DNA from: Pseudooceanicola nanhaiensis DSM 18065
GTDB taxonomy: Bacteria; Pseudomonadota; Alphaproteobacteria; Rhodobacterales; Rhodobacteraceae
Direction: 5' to 3'
Assembly: GCF_000688295.1 (NCBI RefSeq)
Contig: NZ_JHZF01000013.1
Location: forward strand, 1,302,001-1,366,000
DNA: 64,000 nucleotides
The notes under the pieces were generated by a model. That model saw only the letters and a program-made list of their open reading frames with translations. It searched no databases and was not told where the DNA came from. The translations under genes were made by a program, and so were the position numbers. Shown here piece after piece: positions 8,830 to 17,914 of the stretch (position 1 is the first letter of the stretch; every line of letters begins with the position of its first letter).

Positions 8830-11800
8830 TCCTTTTCGTAATAGAGGCCGAGGCTGGTGTCGCCCTCGTCCGACAGCCGTCCGCTCGCGCGGATGTTGTC
8901 GGTCACGTCGAGGTTGATCGAGATCGTGCTCTCGCCGCCGCTGGTCACCTCGACGTCGGTATAGACGTTCTCCGAGATGTACTTGCCCGCGCGGATCGCG
9001 GTCTCGCCCTGGTCGGTCTGGGTGATGTCCAGATCGTCGAGCCCGAAGTTCTCGCGGATCGAGCCCACGACCCCGCCGTTCGACCGGCCGGTGAGCGTGG
9101 CCACGGCCACCGCCAGCTGTGCCGCCTGGAAGGTCGAGAGCGATTGCAGGTCGCGTCCGAAGAAGAGCTGCGCGAGCACCTCGTCCTGCGGCAGGTCCGG
9201 TGTCGAGGCGAAGGTCACGTCCGGCGAGGTGGCCGAGCCTTCGACGATCACGTCGATGGTGTAGTCGGACGTGGTGTTGCGCGCGACGAGCCGGATGACC
9301 GGGTCGAAGCTGCCCTCGAAGCTCAGCGTGCCCTCCACGAGGTTGAGCCGCTTGCCAAGGATGTCGAGCCGCCCGCGCACCAGGTCGAAGGTCCCGACCG
9401 GCCGGATGTTGGACAGCGTGCCCTGCAGGCGGATGTCGCCCCGCAGCTCGGCGTCCAGACCGCGGCCGCGGATGAAGATCGACTCGTCGGTCCGCACCAG
9501 CACGTCGAGCCGGAGCGCACTCGTGCCGCCGCCGGCGCTGCCGCCGCCGGAGCCCGAGCCCGAGCCGTCGCCGACGAGGCCCGCGCGCACCCGCGTGATA
9601 TAGCTGGGCCGGGATTCGTTCAGGTGGGTGATCTCGGGGATCGCCTCGACCCCGCCAAGACCGCCCGAGGGGATACGCACCTCGTTCTGGCTCAGCCCGA
9701 TGGTGCCCGAGACAAGCCCGCCGCCGGTGATCGGCCCGTTGACGTCCACGGTGCCGTTCAGGACCGAGCTGAAGAGCCCGGGCCGCTCGACCCGCACGTT
9801 GCGGATGCTGGTCGAGAGGTTGGCGTTGAAGGGCGCGCTCAGCCCGACCGGACCCGAGACGGTGATCGCCCCGCCGCCCATCGTGCCGCGCAGGTCCACG
9901 TTGGCCTGACCGTTCGAAAGGTTGATGGTGCCGCCGAGGTTTTCCAGCGCGAGCTGCAGCTCGGGCAGGACAAGCTGGGCGTCCTGGACCGTCACCTGAC
10001 CGGAGAGCGCGTCGAGCCCCGGCTGGCCGGACATCCGCAGGTCGAACCGCGCGAGCCCGGTGAGGGAGTTCGGCGTCAGGAACGGATTGGCCAGCGCCAG
10101 CGGCGCGGAGCCGTTGATGGTCAGGTCGACCCCGCCGTCGGGCAGGAGGATCCGCCCCGATACGGTTGCCGTCGTGCCGCCGGCGCCTTGCACCTGGACG
10201 TCGAGCTGGGTGGTGTCGCCGCTGCGGCCGATGTCGCCGCGCACGGTGAGCGGGCCGCTCAGGTTGCTTTCCAGCCGCCCCAGGTCGTCGAGCCGGGCGT
10301 TGAAGCGCAGGTCGATGGCCTCTGCGCCCACGGTGCCCGAGGCGCTCATCTCCACGGCGTTGCCGTCGAAGGTGAACTGGCTCAGCGCCAGCGTGCCGCT
10401 GCCGGTGTCGTAGGTGCCGCGCATGGTCACGCGGCTGGTCCCGGTCAGCAGGCCATCGACCACCGGGTTGCCGATGCCGATGTTGGTGCCCGTGGCGTCC
10501 AGCGTCAGCGCGTAGGAGGCGCCCTGCTGGGTGACGGTCGCGTTGAACTCGAGCGGGCCCGCGGTGCCGCCGGTGAACCGGGCGGAATTGTCGAGCTGGC
10601 CCGACAGTTCCAGCGCACGCTGGCCCTCGGTCAGGTTGCCCGAGGCGAAGAGGCTGACATGCGGCGTCACCAGGTTCAGCCCCTCGAGGGTGATCTCCTC
10701 GCCGACGACGAGCGTCAGGCTCAGGTCGGTCTCGCCCCGGAAGAGCCCGTCGACCATGGCCTGCCCGATGCCGATGTCACGGCCGCCGCCGCGCACCTCG
10801 ATGCGGAAGCCTTCGGGCACCTGGGTGATCTGCGCGTTCAGGCCGATGGCGCCCGCAACCGCGCCCGGGCCGCCCGTGAGGAGCGCGGAGTTGCGCAGGA
10901 AGGTGCGGACTTCAACGTCGATCTCGCCGGGGGTGATGTCGCCCTCGGCGGTGACCTCGAACTGCTCGGTGCTCAGGCGGAAGTTCTCGAGCGTGTTGCC
11001 GTCCTCTCCGATCTGGGCCTTGTAGGTGAAGCTCGCCCCGCCGGCGAGCAGGCGGTCGACCTGCTCGATCCCGGTGATCAGGTCCGTGCCGGTGCCGACG
11101 CCGTCGATGTGCAGCCCGTCGGGCCGCATCTCGAGCCGCCCTTCCAGGCTGACCGGCCCGGCTTCGGTGCCGGTGAAGATGCCCGCGTTGGCCAGCGTCA
11201 CGTCATAGGCGATCTCGCCCGAGCTGCTGGCCATGGTGCCGGAAGCGCTGCCCTCGATCTCGGGGTTGGAGAGCGTGAGGTCGCGGATCTCGAGCCCCTC
11301 GGTCGTGCGCGAGACATCGACCTTGAGCCGGGTGACCGGGTTGATCAGCGGATCGAGCGGCGCGACGCCGATCGACAGGTCCTCGGTCCCGCCCTCGGCC
11401 ACGAGGTCGAAGGTGCCGCCGACGAGATCGGCGCGCAGGTCGAGCGCGAGGTCGGCCGCGCCGCTGAGGTTCATGCCCGACACGGGGGCGAAGGCCGAAA
11501 GGTCCTGCGCCTGCATCCGGGCATCGGCCCGCAGCTCCATCGTGCCCTCGCCGGGGACCAGGTCGATATCGCCGGTCAGCCCGTAGGTCTCGCCGGTGAC
11601 GTCGAGGCCGCGGATCTCGACCGGGCCTTCGCCGGCCCAGTCGATCCGGGCGCTGCCGGTGATGTCCTGGCCGAGCGCCTGGCCGACGGCCTCGTCCTCC
11701 GCCACGAGCCCTGCCGCGGCAAAGGTGACATCCGCGCCGAAGCTGGCGTCCGCGCCGGTCACGATGTTGCCGTCGAGGTCGAGCGTCAGGCTCTCCGCCG

Positions 11801-12968
11801 TGTAGCCCGGCATCTGGAAGCCGAGCACGGCGAAATCGCCCCGCACGGCGGTGTCGGCGGCGGAATCGAACTGCACGTCCAGCGTGGTCGAGGCGACCGA
11901 GATCCCGTTGCCGAAGGGCAGCTCGATGCGGCTGCCGTCCTCGGACTGGATGCGCCCGGTGACGTCGAAGGCGACCGGCTGGAAATCCCCCGTCAGCCGG
12001 GCCGTGCCCTGCAGGTCGAGCGCCGCGGCGCTCAGCTCGAACGACGCGAGGTCGAGCGCGCCGTCGGCGGCGACGGTCCCGGCAGCGGTCAGGCCGACCT
12101 CGGTGCCGAAGAAGTCGCGGTATTGCTGAAGGACAAGCGCGGTGATGTCGCCGCCGAGGTCCACGGTGAAGTCGCGCCCACCTTCATCGTTTGCGGCCAG
12201 GGTCACGGCGCCCGTCAGCCGGTCCTCGCCGTCGGTGTCGAGGTCGATCTCGGCCCGGTAGTCGTCCAGCGGCCCGGTGCCCGAGACGGTGAGGTCGATG
12301 GCCGGATCGCCCGGCAGATCCATCAGGCTCGAGGCGATGCCGCCCGACGGTTCGCGCAGCGTCAGGTCCACCGCCAGCGTGGTGTCGGCGGGGTCATAGG
12401 ACGCGTCGATGCTGAATTCGCCCGGCGCGTCGAGACGGTCGACCTTGATGTCCACGTCCATCCCGCCGTTCTCGAGAGAGGCGCTTCCGGTCAGCGTCAG
12501 TGTCGCCGCCTGTCCGAGCACGGCCTCGCCGAGGACGAGGTTGTCGACCGCCACGTCGTCGATGTCGATCGCCACGCGCAGGTTCGGAATGCGGAAGCCC
12601 GTCGCCTCGGGAGCCGGGGTATCGTCCTCGATCGCCTCGGGAAGGCGGGTGAGGGTGATGGTCTCGGCGGTGAGCGTGTTGATCTGGAGCCGGCCGCGCA
12701 GCAGGGCGGAGCGGTTCCAGTCGAGCTCGGCATTGTCGATCTCGAGCCAGACGCCCTCTTCGTCGGCGATGGTGAGCCGGTCCATGGTCGCGTTCGAGAA
12801 GATGCCGCCCGAGAAGCCCGAGATGTTCACGACGCGGCCCGCGTCGGACAAGGCGTTCTGGATCAGCCGGATGGTGAAGCTCTCGCCGTCGTCGGACGGC
12901 GTGTCCTGGGCGCCGGCCGGAAGGGCGAGGCCCGTGACCAGCGCGAAGAGAAGAATAAACCGTTTCAT
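8823..12968 (-). CDS. tamB: TamB, translocation and assembly module subunit (AsmA-like)
   Basis: 1381 residues from the ATG at 12968. It is a long, low-complexity beta-helical protein rich in repeats of the kind LDLxxxG and VxGxxxL, ending in the conserved TamB (DUF490) domain with the characteristic C-terminus (FFGRDLQSLSTFQAAQLA, then GRLSDEGDTSLGLYYEKDY). TamB spans the periplasm as a hydrophobic groove and, with TamA, takes part in outer-membrane protein insertion and phospholipid transport. The N-terminus looks like a cleavable signal peptide (cleavage near AGAQD), not the uncleaved anchor of E. coli TamB. The start overlaps the tamA stop by one base (TGATG), so the pair is coupled. Confidence 0.95.
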   Translation of the reverse strand: MKRFILLFALVTGLALPAGAQDTPSDDGESFTIRLIQNALSDAGRVVNISGFSGGIFSNATMDRLTIADEEGVWLEIDNAELDWNRSALLRGRLQINTLTAETITLTRLPEAIEDDTPAPEATGFRIPNLRVAIDIDDVAVDNLVLGEAVLGQAATLTLTGSASLENGGMDVDIKVDRLDAPGEFSIDASYDPADTTLAVDLTLREPSGGIASSLMDLPGDPAIDLTVSGTGPLDDYRAEIDLDTDGEDRLTGAVTLAANDEGGRDFTVDLGGDITALVLQQYRDFFGTEVGLTAAGTVAADGALDLASFELSAAALDLQGTARLTGDFQPVAFDVTGRIQSEDGSRIELPFGNGISVASTTLDVQFDSAADTAVRGDFAVLGFQMPGYTAESLTLDLDGNIVTGADASFGADVTFAAAGLVAEDEAVGQALGQDITGSARIDWAGEGPVEIRGLDVTGETYGLTGDIDLVPGEGTMELRADARMQAQDLSAFAPVSGMNLSGAADLALDLRADLVGGTFDLVAEGGTEDLSIGVAPLDPLINPVTRLKVDVSRTTEGLEIRDLTLSNPEIEGSASGTMASSSGEIAYDVTLANAGIFTGTEAGPVSLEGRLEMRPDGLHIDGVGTGTDLITGIEQVDRLLAGGASFTYKAQIGEDGNTLENFRLSTEQFEVTAEGDITPGEIDVEVRTFLRNSALLTGGPGAVAGAIGLNAQITQVPEGFRIEVRGGGRDIGIGQAMVDGLFRGETDLSLTLVVGEEITLEGLNLVTPHVSLFASGNLTEGQRALELSGQLDNSARFTGGTAGPLEFNATVTQQGASYALTLDATGTNIGIGNPVVDGLLTGTSRVTMRGTYDTGSGTLALSQFTFDGNAVEMSASGTVGAEAIDLRFNARLDDLGRLESNLSGPLTVRGDIGRSGDTTQLDVQVQGAGGTTATVSGRILLPDGGVDLTINGSAPLALANPFLTPNSLTGLARFDLRMSGQPGLDALSGQVTVQDAQLVLPELQLALENLGGTINLSNGQANVDLRGTMGGGAITVSGPVGLSAPFNANLSTSIRNVRVERPGLFSSVLNGTVDVNGPITGGGLVSGTIGLSQNEVRIPSGGLGGVEAIPEITHLNESRPSYITRVRAGLVGDGSGSGSGGGSAGGGTSALRLDVLVRTDESIFIRGRGLDAELRGDIRLQGTLSNIRPVGTFDLVRGRLDILGKRLNLVEGTLSFEGSFDPVIRLVARNTTSDYTIDVIVEGSATSPDVTFASTPDLPQDEVLAQLFFGRDLQSLSTFQAAQLAVAVATLTGRSNGGVVGSIRENFGLDDLDITQTDQGETAIRAGKYISENVYTDVEVTSGGESTISINLDVTDNIRASGRLSDEGDTSLGLYYEKDY

Positions 12969-14746
12969 CAGAATGCCTGCCCGATCCCGACATAGATGCC
13001 GTATCCGCTTTCCCCGGAGATCGGCACGGCGATGTCGAAGCGCACCGGTCCGATGGGGGTGTAATAACGTCCGCCGATGCCGGCGCCCGCGTGGTCGTCG
13101 CCGCCCGAGAAGTCCGGGCCGGGGCTGACGTAGCCGTAGTCGACGAAGCCGACCACGCCGATGCTGTCCGTGACTTTCGCCCGGATCTCGCCCGAGAGGC
13201 CCAGGAAGCTGCGGCCACCGACAGGCTGGCCAGCGACGATGGCGCCGCTCAGGGACTGGTAGTCCTGACCCCGCACCGTGCCGCCGCCGCCCGAGAAGAA
13301 CAGGAATTCCGGCGGCGTGCCCTCGATCGAGGCACCAAGGACCGAGCCGGCCTGAACCCGTCCGGCCAGCGTGAACCGCTCCGAGAAGGAATAGAAGGCG
13401 CGCAGGTCGGTCGAGAGCCGCGCCCCGCTTTCCGAGCCGTCGATGCCGAGGAACGGGATCGCGCCCACCTCGGTGTAATAGCCGCTTCTCGGATCGAGCT
13501 CGTCGTCGCGCCGGTCCCATGTCAGGTCGCCGCGCCCGAGGACGTGGTTGAAGTTGCGCTCGCCGTAGGCGTCCTCGACGCGGGCGAAGCGGACACCCAG
13601 CCCGAATTCGCCGGTGAGATCCTCGCTGAAGTAGCGCTGCACGCCGGCGATCGCCTCGAAGAGGTCCGAGACATAGGCCGGCTCGTCGTTGTGTTCGAGC
13701 GTGATGCGGAAGCGCGCGTCATTGTCCGGATGCAGGAAGGCCGGCCGCGTCAGCTGCGCCGTGAGCCCGTAGTCGATGCCGCCGGAATCGCCGCCGACCC
13801 CGCTGACGTCGCCGTCGATGCGGAAGCGTTCGGCCCCCCCGAAGAGGTTGCGGTGCAGCCAGTAGGCGTTGGCCGCGGCCCCCTCGTCGCTGCTGAGCTC
13901 GAGGCCGAAGCCGAAGCGGCGGGGCAGGGTGTCCTCGACATCGACGATCATGTCGAGCGAGCCGTCCCGGTTCGGCACCTCGGCCTCGTCGACGACCGCC
14001 GAGCGGAAGGCCCCGGTGCGGCGCAGGCGTCGCTGGGCCTCGCGCACCTCCTGCGGCGAGAAGGCCTCGCCGGTCGGGATGCCCGCGATGGCGAGGATCC
14101 GCTCCTGCCGCACGGCGCTGGTCTGGCTCCGTTCGCTCAGGAGCGCGCGTCCGAACCGCAGGAACGGGCCCGGCGCAAGGTCGATGCGCGACCGCACGGT
14201 GGCGTTGGCGTGTTCCGCGACAATGTCCTGCCCCGCGACGTCGGCCTTCGCGTGGCCCGCCTCGCGCCAGTCGTCGACCCCGTCCTGGGCGGCCCGGCGG
14301 ATGACCGGGGTGGTCGCGGTTTCGCCCACGCGGTAGCCTTCCACCGGCTCGGCGTCCCGTGGCAGCGGCGCGATCTGCGCCCGCGAAAAGCGGTAGCGCG
14401 GCCCCGGCACGACTGTGATCAGGATGTTGTTGACGCTGGCCACGCGCCGCAGCGGCGAGACGTCCGCCGCCTCGGTCCCGTCGAGCTTGATGGAGACCAC
14501 GCCGCCGAAATAGCCGTTCTCGTAGAGCGCCGCCACCATGCGCTGGTAATCGGCCTGCGCGGCGGCAATCAGCTCCTGCCCGTCGGTGGTGCCCTCTTCG
14601 ACCGCGCCGAGCGCGAGGGACGCCGCCTCGAGGTCCTCCTGCAGGTCGGAGCCGGCGCCGGTGGCGACCAGCCGGGCTTCGGTGGCGTAGAGCTGTGATG
14701 CGGCGAGAACGGTGACCGTGCACGCGGTGAGAAGAGAGCGAATCAT
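12968..14746 (-). CDS. tamA: TamA, Omp85/BamA-superfamily outer membrane protein
   Basis: 592 residues from the ATG at 14746, chosen because it starts a good signal peptide (MIRSLLTACTVTVLAASQLYA). Periplasmic POTRA domains fill roughly the first 280 residues, followed by a 16-strand barrel with the Omp85 landmark GGGGTVRGQDYQS (lid-loop VRG motif) and a C-terminal aromatic, GIGQAF. TamA partners TamB, encoded immediately downstream and overlapping. The upstream in-frame extension (25 residues) lacks signal-peptide character. Confidence 0.95.
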   Translation of the reverse strand: MIRSLLTACTVTVLAASQLYATEARLVATGAGSDLQEDLEAASLALGAVEEGTTDGQELIAAAQADYQRMVAALYENGYFGGVVSIKLDGTEAADVSPLRRVASVNNILITVVPGPRYRFSRAQIAPLPRDAEPVEGYRVGETATTPVIRRAAQDGVDDWREAGHAKADVAGQDIVAEHANATVRSRIDLAPGPFLRFGRALLSERSQTSAVRQERILAIAGIPTGEAFSPQEVREAQRRLRRTGAFRSAVVDEAEVPNRDGSLDMIVDVEDTLPRRFGFGLELSSDEGAAANAYWLHRNLFGGAERFRIDGDVSGVGGDSGGIDYGLTAQLTRPAFLHPDNDARFRITLEHNDEPAYVSDLFEAIAGVQRYFSEDLTGEFGLGVRFARVEDAYGERNFNHVLGRGDLTWDRRDDELDPRSGYYTEVGAIPFLGIDGSESGARLSTDLRAFYSFSERFTLAGRVQAGSVLGASIEGTPPEFLFFSGGGGTVRGQDYQSLSGAIVAGQPVGGRSFLGLSGEIRAKVTDSIGVVGFVDYGYVSPGPDFSGGDDHAGAGIGGRYYTPIGPVRFDIAVPISGESGYGIYVGIGQAF

Positions 14747-15047
14747 GGGGATGCACGGCCTCGGATTATCGTATTCGTCATTGACCCGACGATAACACGT
14801 CACGGCCCGGAGGCCAGTCACACTTACCCCGAGGTCAGTCGCCGGCGCGAAGCGTTGCCGACTCCCTTCAGTTCGCGTCCGGGGCCCCTGGTGGCCGACA
14901 CCGCGAGCCTGGTCGCGCCCGCGTCGTTCTTCCGGAGGTTGTCAGCGCTCCCGGCGGGCGTGAGGCTCCCGGGGCAGCGGAAAGGGCGGCCCGTCTCCGG
15001 TGCCGCCCCCATCAGTCATGCGCTCGCCGCGCCGTCGCGAAGCGCGC
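14747..15047. other. Intergenic region upstream of tamA
   Basis: About 300 bp between the start of tamA and the stop of the lytic transglycosylase gene, both on the minus strand. It must hold the tamA promoter and the end of the transglycosylase transcript. A GATAAT hexamer occurs on the minus strand about 20 bp upstream of the tamA ATG, but I see no convincing -35 partner. No plausible gene is present in either strand. Confidence 0.5.
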
Positions 15048-15518
15048 TCAGATCAGCCCGGTTTCCGCGAGCATGCCGCGGCGCTTGGCCTCGTAGTAAT
15101 AGCCGCGCGCGTACCATTGCACCGCTTTCGGCTCGCTCCCGTCCGAAACCATCCAGGCGCCGCGAAGGTATTTCACCGCGTATTTCAGGTTGGTTTCGGC
15201 GTCGAGCAGGTCGCCCGCGCTGCCGCGGAAGCCCATCGAGCGGGCGGTGGCGGGAAGGATCTGCATCAGGCCGTAATAGGGGCCGTTGCGGGCGTGGGGC
15301 CTGTGCGTGCTTTCGCGGACGATCACGCGCTGCACAAGCGATACGGGAACCTCGTATTCGTCGGCGTACTTGACGATCAGCTCGCGGAGCTCCGGGGTTT
15401 CGTTGGGATAGAGCGGCGCCGCGAAGGCGGCGCGGGTCACTTCGGGTTTCGGTGCGCAGGCCGCAAGCGATAGCGCTGCGACAAGCACCAGCAAACGACG
15501 TCTTGTGTGGGGCGTCAT
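15048..15518 (-). CDS. Lytic transglycosylase lipoprotein (SLT domain)
   Basis: 156 residues from the ATG at 15518. A lipoprotein signal with lipobox LAAC ends near residue 20. The rest is a compact Slt-type lysozyme-like domain with the catalytic Glu in VIVRES and the signature YYGLMQILPATA, followed by NLKYAVKYLRGA. It cleaves the glycan backbone to make 1,6-anhydromuropeptides, probably from the outer membrane's inner face. A start nine codons upstream (15545) is possible, but has a weaker ribosome-binding site than the AGAGGA before the chosen ATG. Confidence 0.9.
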   Translation of the reverse strand: MTPHTRRRLLVLVAALSLAACAPKPEVTRAAFAAPLYPNETPELRELIVKYADEYEVPVSLVQRVIVRESTHRPHARNGPYYGLMQILPATARSMGFRGSAGDLLDAETNLKYAVKYLRGAWMVSDGSEPKAVQWYARGYYYEAKRRGMLAETGLI

Positions 15519-15633
15519 CCGGAACCGTTCCTCTTGCCTGTCCATCTCGTGGCACCGTGATTACGACAGGCATCGTCTCTGCGCCAAGCGCGGAGACTCC
15601 GCATGGGCAGACCTTCGCCGATCGGCGAGGTCG

Positions 15634-16680
15634 CTAGTCGAAGATCCCGGCGACGCGTCCCAGCAGCATGAAGGCCCGCGCCGTACGGGTGTTCGACAGG
15701 TCGGACAGTTCGGCATCCGAGGCGCTTGGTTCAAAAGCCTGCACCATCCGGTCGAAAAGTCTCAGGAAATGATGCGCGGCGTCGCGGAAGATCGGGTCCT
15801 GTTTCATGCGCCCGGCGGCCAGCGCGAGCGAGGACCGGTCGCGGATCCCGCCGAGCGGCGCCACGGGTTTGCCGCGCGCGCCCTCGGCGAAACGGCGCCA
15901 GACCTCGGGGCGGGCCATGTCGGGTTTCAGGTCGTCCATGTAGATGCCGTCCTGGCTTAGCAGGGTCAGCACGTCCTGCGCGGCCTGAATCAGCTGCGCC
16001 GCCTGCCGGTCCTTCAGCGCCCGGCGGAGCGCGGCGAATCCCTCCTCGTCCTCGGCGGTCTCGGGGAAGTTCAGCGCGCGGATGAAATCCTCCCGCTCCA
16101 GCGGCGGGGCGGTGTCCTCGGCCCGGGTGCCGAGCGGCAGGGGGGCCTGGTCGTCCTGCGGGGGCTGCGGCGGCGGGGCGAGGGGGCGGACCCGCTCGCG
16201 CGAGGACGAGAAGGTCGCCAGTGCCGTCTCGGTCTTGCGGGTGGCGGCCGCGATCTCTTCGAGCTTGCGGGCCACGGCGGGCTCCCCGGCCGCGCTCTGG
16301 CGCTGAGACTGCGCGACATAGGCCTGCCGGATCGCGTCGATCGCCGCCTGCAGCCGGGCGCTTTCCTCGCGCATCACCCGGGCCGAGCGCGCGGCCGTCG
16401 CGGCGACCCAGATCATCGCGACCGGCAGGAAGACCGCCATCAGCGTCATCACGAAGCGCAGGCTGTCGAAGGTCGCGGACTCGGTCCCGGTGGCGCTGTC
16501 CGTCGCAAGGAAGAACAGCGCCGAGCCGCAGAGCCAAAGGCCCGACAGCACCAGCGCCGCGATCTCGATCCCGGACAAGCCGCCGCGCTGCGGCCTGTCA
16601 TAGATTCCCAGCGGGGTGGGGCGTGACTGGGGGTTCTCGCTCATGCGGGCCTCGTCCGATCCGTCGGGGCGTTCGGTCAT
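15634..16680 (-). CDS. Membrane protein of unknown function
   Basis: 348 residues; not recognised as a named family. Two transmembrane helices (about residues 38-60 and 75-97), then a coiled-coil-like stretch (RMREESARLQAAIDAIRQAYVAQ and following), a proline-rich linker (around residue 165), and a soluble C-terminal domain of ~170 residues containing LLSQDGIYMDDLKPD. The layout suggests an inner-membrane protein with a cytoplasmic C-terminal domain. It lies 18 bp downstream of greA on the same strand and is probably co-transcribed with it. Confidence 0.8.
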   Translation of the reverse strand: MTERPDGSDEARMSENPQSRPTPLGIYDRPQRGGLSGIEIAALVLSGLWLCGSALFFLATDSATGTESATFDSLRFVMTLMAVFLPVAMIWVAATAARSARVMREESARLQAAIDAIRQAYVAQSQRQSAAGEPAVARKLEEIAAATRKTETALATFSSSRERVRPLAPPPQPPQDDQAPLPLGTRAEDTAPPLEREDFIRALNFPETAEDEEGFAALRRALKDRQAAQLIQAAQDVLTLLSQDGIYMDDLKPDMARPEVWRRFAEGARGKPVAPLGGIRDRSSLALAAGRMKQDPIFRDAAHHFLRLFDRMVQAFEPSASDAELSDLSNTRTARAFMLLGRVAGIFD

Positions 16681-16698
16681 GGCCGGCTCCCCCGCGGG

Positions 16699-17169
16699 TT
16701 ACTTATAGACGATGTCGAGAATTTCGTAGGCCTTGTCACCCCCCGGTGTGCGGACTTCCACCGAGTCGCCCTCTTCCTTGCCGATCAGCGCGCGGGCGAT
16801 CGGCGACTTGATGTTCAGAAGGCCCTTCTCGATGTTGGCCTCGTGCTCGCCCACGATCTGCCAGGTCTTCTCCTCGTCCGTGTCCTCGTCGACGAGGGTG
16901 ACCGTGGCACCGAACTTCACAGCGCCCGACAGCGATTTGGGGTCGATCACGTCGGCCAGGCCGATGACGCCCTCGAGTTCCTTGATGCGGCCCTCGATGA
17001 AGCTCTGCTTCTCGCGGGCGGAGTGATACTCGGCATTCTCCGAGAGGTCGCCATGTTCGCGCGCCTCGGCAATGGCCTTGATGATCGCAGGGCGCTCGAC
17101 AGACTTCAGCTGCTTCAGCTCGGCATTGAGCTTGTCGTAGCCGGCGCGGGTCATCGGTATCTTTTCCAT
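16699..17169 (-). CDS. greA: Transcription elongation factor GreA
   Basis: 156 residues from the ATG at 17169 ([14 protein letters not shown]), the standard GreA start; a start eight codons earlier is less likely. The N-terminal coiled coil carries the conserved [17 protein letters not shown] tip (here [20 protein letters not shown]), with the acidic residues that reach the RNA-polymerase active site, and the C-terminal FKBP-like domain ends in [13 protein letters not shown]. GreA stimulates cleavage of backtracked RNA. Confidence 0.96.
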   Translation of the reverse strand: MEKIPMTRAGYDKLNAELKQLKSVERPAIIKAIAEAREHGDLSENAEYHSAREKQSFIEGRIKELEGVIGLADVIDPKSLSGAVKFGATVTLVDEDTDEEKTWQIVGEHEANIEKGLLNIKSPIARALIGKEEGDSVEVRTPGGDKAYEILDIVYK

Positions 17170-17199
17170 CCGCCTCGTCCCTTCCTCGGGCAATGACAG

Positions 17200-17219
17200 A
17201 GGGGCCCCGTGAGGCCCCT
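17200..17219 (-). promoter_or_regulatory. Hairpin in the greA leader
   Basis: Inverted repeat AGGGGCC / GGCCCCT with a 6-nt loop, 31-50 bp upstream of the greA start codon. It lacks a T tract and could be an attenuator, a 5'-leader structure or merely the end of transcripts coming from the VOC gene. Confidence 0.4.
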
Positions 17220-17357
17220 GCTGCCGGATTCATCCGTCGAGACAGGGAACAGGATCGGAGGGGCGAATGCAAGGGAAAGTGGCGGGGGTTAAGACGGGCG
17301 GGAGCGGAGATTCGCGGAAGGCGCAAGGGAGCAGGATCGGGCGCGGCCGCGCGGCAA

Positions 17358-17382
17358 GGCGGGGTGGGTTCTTCACCCCGCC
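17358..17382. terminator. GC-rich hairpin downstream of the VOC gene
   Basis: Perfect 9-bp stem GGCGGGGTG / CACCCCGCC with a 7-nt loop, about 58 bp after the VOC stop codon. No T tract follows on the minus strand, so factor-independent termination is uncertain. The rest of 17220-17439 shows nothing further. Confidence 0.4.
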
Positions 17383-17439
17383 CTCGTCCCGTCCGATCCC
17401 GCACAGGCGCCGACACGGCAAGACCTCCAGGCCACCGCG

Positions 17440-17826
17440 TCAGCGCTGGTGCGACGCCACCTCCCACTCGATCCCGTCCCCGTCGAGGAAATAGAACCGC
17501 CGTCCCGGCGCGTAATCGCCGTGTTTCATCGGCTCGAACCCGGCCGCCTTCACCCTGTCCTCCACGGCGTCGATATCCTCGTCCGTGAAGACCGCGAGAT
17601 GGTTCAGCATGCCCACCGAATGATAGCGCTTCCCCTCGACGCGCTCGCCGGAGCCGTAATCCGTCAGCGCCACATAGGCGTCTTCGGTGCCCAGGTGCAC
17701 CCCGTAGCTGCCACCCGCGCCCGGCCCCTCCCACCGGATCCTCCAGCGGAAGATCCCGGCCAGCACGGCGGCCGAGGCCTTCGGGTCGGACACGGTGACG
17801 TTGGCATGTTCGAGACGGATACCCAT
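17440..17826 (-). CDS. VOC (glyoxalase/bleomycin-resistance) family protein
   Basis: 128 residues of the vicinal-oxygen-chelate fold: two beta-alpha-beta-beta-beta modules, starting LEHANVTVSDPKASAAVLAGIF and ending FYFLDGDGIEWEVASH. Candidate metal ligands are the first-module His in EHANV, the His in LNHLAVF and the Glu in IEWE. The exact reaction (isomerase, dioxygenase or resistance protein) cannot be told. It is divergent from soxR, and a near-consensus SoxR box lies between them, so it is a likely SoxR-controlled gene answering redox-active compounds or electrophiles. Confidence 0.88.
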   Translation of the reverse strand: MGIRLEHANVTVSDPKASAAVLAGIFRWRIRWEGPGAGGSYGVHLGTEDAYVALTDYGSGERVEGKRYHSVGMLNHLAVFTDEDIDAVEDRVKAAGFEPMKHGDYAPGRRFYFLDGDGIEWEVASHQR

Positions 17827-17870
17827 GGCTTCTCTCCTTTCGGGGGATTCGATCTTGCCCCAGCCTGCGA

Positions 17871-17888
17871 CCTCAAGTTAACTTCAGC
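17871..17888. promoter_or_regulatory. SoxR box between the VOC gene and soxR
   Basis: CCTCAAGTTAACTTCAGC matches 16 of 18 positions of the enterobacterial SoxR operator (CCTCAAGTTAACTTGAGG), including the whole central CAAGTTAACTT. It lies 26 bp upstream of soxR and 44 bp upstream of the VOC start. SoxR, like other MerR proteins, activates from within a long (19-bp) promoter spacer; on the VOC strand a TTGAGC hexamer and a CAGGCT hexamer flank the box at that distance, though the second is a poor -10. Confidence 0.75.
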
Positions 17889-17914
17889 TCAAGCGGAAAC
17901 TGCAGGAGGCCCGC

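Noticed and set aside
9144-12995. Very long plus-strand open frame opposite tamB
   Set aside because: It is the antisense shadow of tamB; its product is rich in Arg, Ala, Gly, Val and Asp from GC-rich codons, has no motif, and tamB itself is unmistakable.
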